A stretch of 64,000 bases of DNA from Limnomonas spitsbergensis (taxonomy: Eukaryota; Chlorophyta; Chlorophyceae; Chlamydomonadales), in NCBI GenBank assembly GCA_037349105.1, contig JAYJMM010000120.1, positions 2,005,001 to 2,069,000 on the forward strand, given 5' to 3'. Below are positions 58,201 through 64,000 of this stretch, in pieces. Both the position numbers and the translations under genes were made by a program. The stretch's first letter is position 1, and the number at the start of each line of letters is the position of its first letter. Under the pieces are notes generated by a model. It had not been told where the DNA came from. It saw nothing but the letters and a program-made list of their open reading frames with translations, and made no database searches.

Positions 58201-61200
58201 GTAAGACGCACGTCAAGTCTGGGAGTACAGACCCTGCACCAACCCCCCACCCACTGCCTACACAACCAGATGGCTCAGGAAGCAGGGACGCAGACATTGA
58301 GCGGGGTAGGCAACGGTGTGGGGCCAATGCTTCCGGCTGAGGTTGCAGCTTTCAGAGATTCGGTCCAGGCATTGTTTCAGCGGACCCCCAACATCATTGC
58401 CACTGCCACTGTGAAGACCGAAGCCTCTATCCTTCACCCTCGCACCCCCAGCTGCAGACCACTCACTGTCATTCTCGTAAAACAGCGCGCTGTTGAAGCC
58501 CTCCATGGCTGAGTCCCACTTCCCCAGGCTGAACCTGGCCTCCCCGATGCCCTGCCACAGCCCCTTATTTCCCACACCATGATCGACATCCACCTACGTG
58601 CGGGCAGAGGTTCAGCAAACATAACAATTAAAATATGACCCCTGAGGATTGTGAGGGAAAAACCTACCAGTTTGCCTCCCCCCCTGATCCACATCCACCA
58701 TCCACGTGCAGGCATTGTTGATGCGGGATAGGACCTCCGCTGCGCCAATGGATACATAACAATGGCCGGCCTATGGCCGGTGGCCCCACCAGCAGGGTAT
58801 ACAGTAGCTGGCATATAGCTTGAACACCCAACACCTGGAATACTCCTGCTTACATTCAGCGCCTCCCCAAACAGGTCCTCAGCTGCGGCCCAGTTCTGCT
58901 CCGCAAGGGCTTTCATGGCGCGGGACCGCTTGCGATCATAATCCTTGACCTGAAGAGATGGAGCAGGGGGGATGAGTGGAGGAGGAGTTAAAAGGATTGC
59001 ACTTAAACCCCAGCCAAGGCCCTCTGGGAGCGGGACTGTTTGCGGTCATAGTCCGTCCTCACAGAGATGAAGCTAGGCGTGGCGAGATGAGGAGGCGAAG
59101 GTTCCTTTGTGTTATGATAGGACAAGTAACTGGCACACGGCTTCAAATTGCAGGCCCAATTGAAGACAAAACAATAGACACCGCACCTGGCATTGCATCC
59201 CTTGCACATCTGTCCTCCTCAGGCAGCCTCCAGAAACCAACGCTGCCCCCAGCCCCGCTTATTCCGGCACTCCCCCCGGCGTACGACTGTCGGGCAGCCT
59301 CCCAAGACCATCTCTTCCTCCAGCCCCGCTTATTCCGGCACTCCCCCCGGCATACGACTGTCGGGCAGCCTTCCAAGACCATCTCTTCCTCCAGCCCCGC
59401 TTATTCCGGCACTCCCCCCGGCATACGACTGTCGGGCAGCCTCCCAAGACCATCTCTTCCTCCAGCCCCGCTTATTCCGGCACTCCCCCCGGCGTACGAC
59501 TGTCGGGCAGCCTCCCAAGACCATCTCTTCCTCCAGCCCCGCTTATTCCGGCACTCCCCCCGGCATACGACTGTCAGGCAGCCTCCCAAGACCATCTCTT
59601 CCTCCAGCCCCGCTTATTCCGGCACTCCCCCCGGCATACGACTGTCGGGCAGCCTCCCAAGACCATCTCTTCCTCCAGCCCCGCTTATTCCGGCACTCCC
59701 CCCGGCGTACGACTGTCGGGCAGCCTCCCAAGACCATCTCTTCCTCCAGCCCCGCTTATTCCGGCACTCCCCCCGGCATACGACTGTCGGGCAGCCTCCC
59801 AAGACCATCTCTTCCTCCAGCCCCGCTTATTCCGGCACTCCCCCCGGCGTACGACTGTCGGGCAGCCTCCCAAGACCATCTCTTCCTCCAGCCCCGCTTA
59901 TTCCGGCACTCCCCCCGGCGTACGACTGTCGGGCAGCCTCCCAAGACCATCTCTTCCTCCAGCCCCGCTTATTCCGGCACTCCCCCCGGCGTACGACTGT
60001 CGGGCAGCCTCCCAAGACCATCTCTTCCTCCAGCCCCGCTTATTCCGGCACTCCCCCCGGCGTGCGACTGTCGGGCAGCCTCCCAACACCATCGCTTCCT
60101 CCTGCCTTTCTAATCCCAGATAAATCACACTCCGTCCCGGCGTGTGAGTGTTGGCTGCCTGAAGGGTCACATTCGCACCTTCGTGAACGCAGTCTTGGCG
60201 TCCTTGTAGTCTGGGTCGTACTTGAGGGCCTCTCCAAAATGCCGCTTGGCGAGGTCATGGTCACCAGAATAGAAGTAGCCTTTGCCACGCAATACCAGAG
60301 CCTGGGGGGAGCAAGATCATGCACAAAAAGGGTAATAAATCATGCAGAATGTAGGGAGAGAACACAAACTGTAGGAGATTAAAGAGAGAATGACAAACAA
60401 TGTTGAACATATGGCGAAGATGATGCACACCCTATAGCAGGGGACAGTCAATCATGCTCGACATATGCGGGAATGTCTTCAAAAAATATCTTGGTTTCAG
60501 GGGCCAGGGGTACTCGTTTCTTTTTATGAAGCGTCAATCAAATGGCCTTTCTCCTCCGCTTCCCTGCCCGCGGCAGCAGGGCATTATCAGAGTGCTGAAA
60601 GATACAGAGCTGACCCTGGAGAGCAAGATCCCAGCCTTCAAACCCCAATTACGTGGGTAACTGGGAAGTATCCTGTGAAAAATGATGAGAAAAAACACTG
60701 CTGCGAGCCTGCCAACCCCTTGACTACCTACTTAAATATATCCAATACTGCAAGCCAGCTGAGAGCAGACCCCTGAGAAAATGTATTGAACAACATTGTG
60801 CTCCAAGCATGCCGGACCCTATACAAATTGATTGAAGAAAGCATCGTGATGAAAGCATGCCCACCTCTACGAGAACTGACAAAGGATCTGCAAGCATGCA
60901 GACTCCCTGTCCAGGTTGATCGAGGAACCTCAAGAGTTCAAGCACGCCGTCCCCTAAAACAATCCGACTGAAAACAAACGGTTTTCAAACATAGGGTACG
61001 CTGACCCCGTCATAAAAAAGAACACAGTCATAAGCAGAGGGGGGGGGCAGGGCGTCCAGCGCTTCCGGGGCAGGAAATTTTGTCAAGGCGTGGAAGTTGC
61101 AAATTCGCCCCGTAACCACTGCCCCCCCCCCCCCCTGGACATAAGAGCCTGCGCTTCCCTATGCAAGTGGACCGGGGGCATCACCGTGACCCAGGCCTGC

Positions 61201-64000
61201 CCACCTCCATGTTTGAGCCGTCGGTCTTGAGGAGGCGCCCAGTGGTGGCGACCACCTGGTCCCAGTCCTTGCGTAGGAGCAGCAGCTTGGCGTCCATCAG
61301 CTGGGCCTGCCAAGCACAGGCATGGGGAACAATGCAACTGTTCAAACATGGCTGTTTTTAGAGCTATCTTGAACCAAGGTGCAAAAGTGCAGCCTGCTCG
61401 TCAAACAATGGCACAGCCTGCCAAGCACAAGCAAGGGGAAGAGTGTAACTGTTGTGAGTGAAGTACGTTTGTGTAGCTGGGTTGGCAGTTGGGGTGCCCC
61501 ACAGGGGCATGAGGGGTAAGCAACAGTGTCTACTTTTTTCGTGCCTTAGCTACATGTCAGCTACACTTCGGCCTCTGGCCGGCGGTCCCATTCGTGGCCA
61601 GCCATGCTGCTTTGGCCATCAGTCGTAGGCTGATACAGGTTTGGTCCCAATCAAGCCTTTGGCGGCCGCGGGGCGGCCTGCCAAAGGTGGACTGGTAGCC
61701 GATAAAAGAAGCACTGGTAGGGAAACATTGCAGCACGGGCCCAGGCCGCGTCTACGTGGTTGCCCTTAAGGCCTTGGCATGCTGCGCCTTGACAGTCCTT
61801 GCTGCCTTCGAGGCCTGAGGATTGCAGCACCTGGACACAGTCCTGCGCCAGGTGGTCCACAGCCTGCAAATCCTCGTGAATGAAACCTACATCTTGAATG
61901 AGCCTTTGAGAGTACCCCAACAAGCAAGATTATACATTTATATAATTATATGCATATACCGGTACCGGTATTTAATGAGTACCTTGACACAGTCCTGGGC
62001 CAGGTCGTAAATAGCCTGCAAGTCCTCCTGGATGCCCTGCTTGGACTCCGACTCGAACTTGGCCTCCACCGCCAGCAGGAGCGCCTCCAGCTTCTGGCTC
62101 TTCGCCAACTGCAAGGGCACAGAGCGGGGTGCGGGAGGATCAGGTGGGTAGGGTTTGTGAAGACGCTTCTCCAGCTTCTGGGGCAAAGGGCAAGCCAGAG
62201 AGGCAGGGAGTGTGCGAGTGGGGCAGGGGAGAGAAGGCGACGCGGGAAGGGTGTGTGGTGGGGTAGGACAGGGTAGGGCAGGGGTGAGAAGGGAGGGTGT
62301 ATGGTGGGGTAGGGCAGGGTAGGGCAGGGGTGAGGAGGGAGAGTGTGTGGTGGGGTAGGGCATGGTAGGGCAGGGGTGAGGAGGGAAGATGTGTGGTGGG
62401 GTAGGGCAGGGTAGGGCAGGGGTCAGGAGGGAGGATGTGTGGCGGAGTAGGTCAGGGTAGAGCAGGGGTCAGGAGGGAGGATGAGTGGTGGGGCAGAAGA
62501 GTGGGGAGGGCAGGGTTAAGGAGGGAGGATGTGTGGTGGGGTAGGGCAGGGTAGGGCAGGTGAGGAGGGAGGATGTGTGGTGGGGTAGGGCAGGGTAGGG
62601 CAGGGGTGAGGAAGGAGGATGTGTGGTGGGGTAGGGCAGGGTACGGCAGGGGTGAGGGGGAGGGTGTGTGGTGGGGCAGAAGAGTGGAGAGGGGCAGTGC
62701 AGGTGGAGAAGAGGAGTGTGTGTGGGGGGGTGGAGCAGAGGGTGGGGGACTTCGGGTGGATCCAAGCCGCTCGTGCCACCCACCTCATCTACAGCTGCTT
62801 TGAACCCTTTTCTCACAGGCCATTCCCCAATTAATTTCTCCAAACAAATCTCTATCATCCAATGTTGCCCGTCCAGCCACTAGTTCCACCCACCTCATCA
62901 ACAGCCGTCTTAGACCCAGGTCGCAGCTCCAGCACTTTCATGAAGTCCCGCTGCGCTGTGACAGTACTGGGAGGCAGGCAGTAGGGTGGATGGGTGGTGA
63001 GAGGAGACAACGCCATTTGACAGTGCTGGGAGGGAGGCAGTAGGGCGGTTGGTAGTGTGAGGTTCATAGCCGCCTGGACGCGAAGCACCTCTTTCTAGCT
63101 CGTGCCCATCTAGTTATTCAGATCAAACTGATGAGTCCCTGCAAGTGTGAAGGGTGCTAAGAGGCGGGTGCATCAGGTATGTCTCCCCGAGTACCTGGTT
63201 TCTAACGCTTTAGCTTTTTCATGTTAACATTCTTCTTTGCTATTTGCCTTTAGGCTGCAGTGTTCATAATTACAGGTCAAGGAGTGTGCACCCTTCCCAT
63301 ATTGGAACGACGGTATCTTGCCAGGAGCAGCACCTGACGCGACTGGAGCTCCTGCCAGCAGCACAAGCGCTGCCATATTTATTAGACATGCATTGCCAGC
63401 CCATGCAATTCAGGTGTCACATTCAAAACCAGCCCATGCTATTGAGATGTCACATTCAAAAAGTATTGGATCATACAGGGTATAGGCAAATGCAGCTTTC
63501 TAAGGAGGATGAAGCGTTATATCAACACCTTACAATTATTTAAACATTCCGGGTTTGATTGAGTGCACTCAAGCTACAGATGGACTGCAGCAGCGCCTGC
63601 GGCGGAGGGGGCCTGGCGCAGCCAGACCTGCTGCCAGAGCCACTGGCCGTGAGCCGGTCAAGGTTAGGTCCCCACAGACCAAGCGGGCTCCGGACTGAAA
63701 ACTGGCACAGGCCATTAATCATTCTTTTTTATTTTTCAATGTACCGTGTCCCACACCTAAACCCTAAACAACATAAATGACGAGAAAAGGCAAAGCGAAT
63801 CTACAGCAAAACATACGGAATTCTACAGTGTCTAAATCCTTAAACCGTAAACCCTAAACATACATAATACTGCGCCGTCACTCACTTGCACATCTGTCGG
63901 TGCAGCTTTCCCCTGTGGATGTAGCCCGCAACAAACGCCTCGTCGTTCTCAATCGCCTTATTCAGGTCGCGCAGGGCCTGGGACGCCTGCCTTAGAGACA
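52237..64000 (-). CDS. DNAJC3: DNAJC3/P58IPK-type TPR and J-domain co-chaperone, 5' end outside window
   Basis: At least 13 exons, minus strand: beyond 64000-63886, 62966-62894, 62108-61983, 61306-61205, 60301-60179, 58949-58854, 58593-58467, 57797-57718, 56250-56176, 53928-53863, 53533-53474, 52845-52808, 52351-52237. They join in frame for 397 codons and a TAA. TPR helices come first (ALRDLNKAIENDEAF, KDWDQVVATTGRLLKTD, GDHDLAKRHFGEALKYDPDY, KWDSAMEGFNSALFYE). A C-terminal J domain follows (RKDYYKLLGI, EIKKAYREMAKVYHPDK with HPD, FRDIAEAYEVLSD, FDRGED) and a His/Gln/Gly-rich end. This order is that of P58IPK/DNAJC3, an ER-lumen partner of BiP whose TPRs hold unfolded protein. The signal peptide cannot be checked here. 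Intron phase is mostly 0. Almost every intron holds arrays or exon-edge copies. Confidence 0.93.
53035..53200 (+). repeat. GTAGCTGA-type element in DNAJC3-like intron
   Basis: Body with aacctcgaccggcc and the end gggtagctgacttatcgctg then aaggtagctgaa. Diverged copy. Confidence 0.5.
53981..54115 (-). repeat. Two echoes of J-domain exon start
   Basis: Two diverged copies of 53890-53980, which includes the acceptor of exon 53928-53863. Shared blocks are cttcttgatctccc, cactctg acaaa and caggcagca. The units also carry tttagggttaagg-type telomere-like motifs. Period about 75-80 bp. Confidence 0.8.
54930..55760 (+). repeat. Dispersed repeat B, copy 2
   Basis: Second copy of the repeat at 32860-33750, inside the DNAJC3-like intron. 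It is diverged, has no surviving frame, and shares block order with copy 1. Confidence 0.6.
55835..55965 (+). repeat. GTAGCTGA-type element, partial
   Basis: Shares ccaccattgggccgatggg and aaccttgaccagcct with the other copies. The right end is degraded. Confidence 0.45.
56035..56160. repeat. ~38-bp tandem repeat with CCCTAAA motif
   Basis: Three units of cctaaaccctaaattgtgca followed by catccaggatcaaca, just downstream (minus strand) of the donor of exon 56250-56176. Confidence 0.75.
56825..56980 (+). repeat. GTAGCTGA-type element, well preserved
   Basis: One of the clearest copies: ccgccccgtggccgcaatag, gcctgatcaggaccaaacct, ggcccaagcagcttggct, ending ttgtagctgaaatgtagctg. Intronic. Confidence 0.65.
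57005..57720. repeat. 113-bp intronic minisatellite
   Basis: Six to seven copies of a 113-bp unit (starts near 57023, 57136, 57249 and onward; ctggtgctgccccaccacct is its head). The last unit ends at the donor of exon 57797-57718, and the repeated gccccaccacctc block contains that donor sequence. Confidence 0.93.
58070..58245. repeat. ~112-bp partial tandem duplication
   Basis: Two copies of aagctgag then tcaagtctggga and tacagaccctgcaccaaccc, in the intron after exon 58593-58467. Confidence 0.75.
59225..60110. repeat. 71-bp intronic minisatellite
   Basis: Twelve to thirteen very similar copies of a 71-bp unit (cagcctcccaagaccatctc, ttcctccagccccgcttatt, ccggcactccccccggc). Both strands are open across it, giving false frames up to 468 codons. 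Confidence 0.97.
61545..61725 (-). repeat. GTAGCTGA-type element, reverse orientation
   Basis: Starts agctacatgtcagctacact and runs through ggccagccatgctgctttgg and tttggtcccaatcaagcc. Intronic. Confidence 0.6.
62235..62690. repeat. ~46-bp G-rich intronic repeat
   Basis: About nine units of gtggtggggtagggcagggt and agggcaggggtgaggaggg with small length changes, in the intron between exons 62966-62894 and 62108-61983. Confidence 0.85.
63555..63720 (-). repeat. GTAGCTGA-type element, degraded
   Basis: Begins actcaagctacagatgg and contains gagccggtcaaggttaggtc. The GTAGCTGA end is mutated. Confidence 0.45.

Noticed and set aside
58976..60382. Long frames of 300-468 codons on plus and many 64-codon frames on minus
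   Set aside because: They are translations of the 71-bp intronic minisatellite. Its units lack stops, and the minus-strand DNAJC3-like exons flank it.
1..64000. tRNA, rRNA or other known ncRNA genes
   Set aside because: None recognised by eye. A covariance-model search would be decisive and could not be run.

Overview
This is nuclear DNA of a photosynthetic eukaryote, most likely a green alga. Genes are split into many short exons with GT-AG introns. Two proteins look plastid-targeted (a MET1/TEF30-type thylakoid TPR protein and a SAL1-type phosphatase). One protease carries the SPPP-rich linkers common in chlorophytes. A TGTAA poly(A)-type signal lies 20-30 bases past two stop codons. Large introns, a decayed Ty3/gypsy element and extreme tandem-repeat content would suit a large prasinophyte-type genome such as the Pyramimonadales (Cymbomonas-like). 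That placement is inference. No prokaryotic, organellar or viral gene layout is visible.

Layout. 1-9.2 kb: dispersed repeats, a small two-exon hypothetical gene (1982-2829, -), a broken Ty3/gypsy integrase (4.8-5.6 kb) and three minisatellites. 9190-16571 (-): a 12-exon gene for a membrane-anchored papain-family protease with proline-rich and Gly/Tyr-rich C-terminal parts. 19524-25975 (-): a seven-exon SAL1/HAL2-type 3'(2'),5'-bisphosphate nucleotidase; one intron holds a 250-bp near-perfect palindrome. 27636-32464 (-): an 11-exon MET1/TEF30 (PDZ plus TPR) photosystem II assembly factor. 32.5-40.9 kb: mostly repeats, including a 3.9-kb G-rich minisatellite. 40951-42153 (+): an intronless F-box/ankyrin protein. 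45284-45566 (-): SRP14-like, with two frame breaks. 45960-50453 (+): a four-exon DUF1279/FAM210-like membrane protein. 52237 to beyond 64000 (-): at least 13 exons of a DNAJC3/P58IPK-type ER co-chaperone, N-terminus outside the window.

I assembled exons by hand from reading frame, protein-family motifs and splice signals. In all four complete multi-exon genes with a recognised family the joined exons keep one open frame and total a multiple of three (3222, 1239, 987 and 423 nt). The DNAJC3-like exons also stay in frame through 12 junctions.

The most striking feature is recurrent. Introns, and one 3' flank, contain diverged tandem copies of the adjoining exon edge, with the splice site or stop codon included. 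I count such 'exon-edge echoes' in the protease, SAL1, MET1 and DNAJC3 genes. A 121-bp-arm hairpin made of coding-like sequence lies in a SAL1 intron. A short dispersed element ending in a repeated GTAGCTGA motif occurs about ten times. The genes do not form a pathway; they are ordinary nuclear neighbours.
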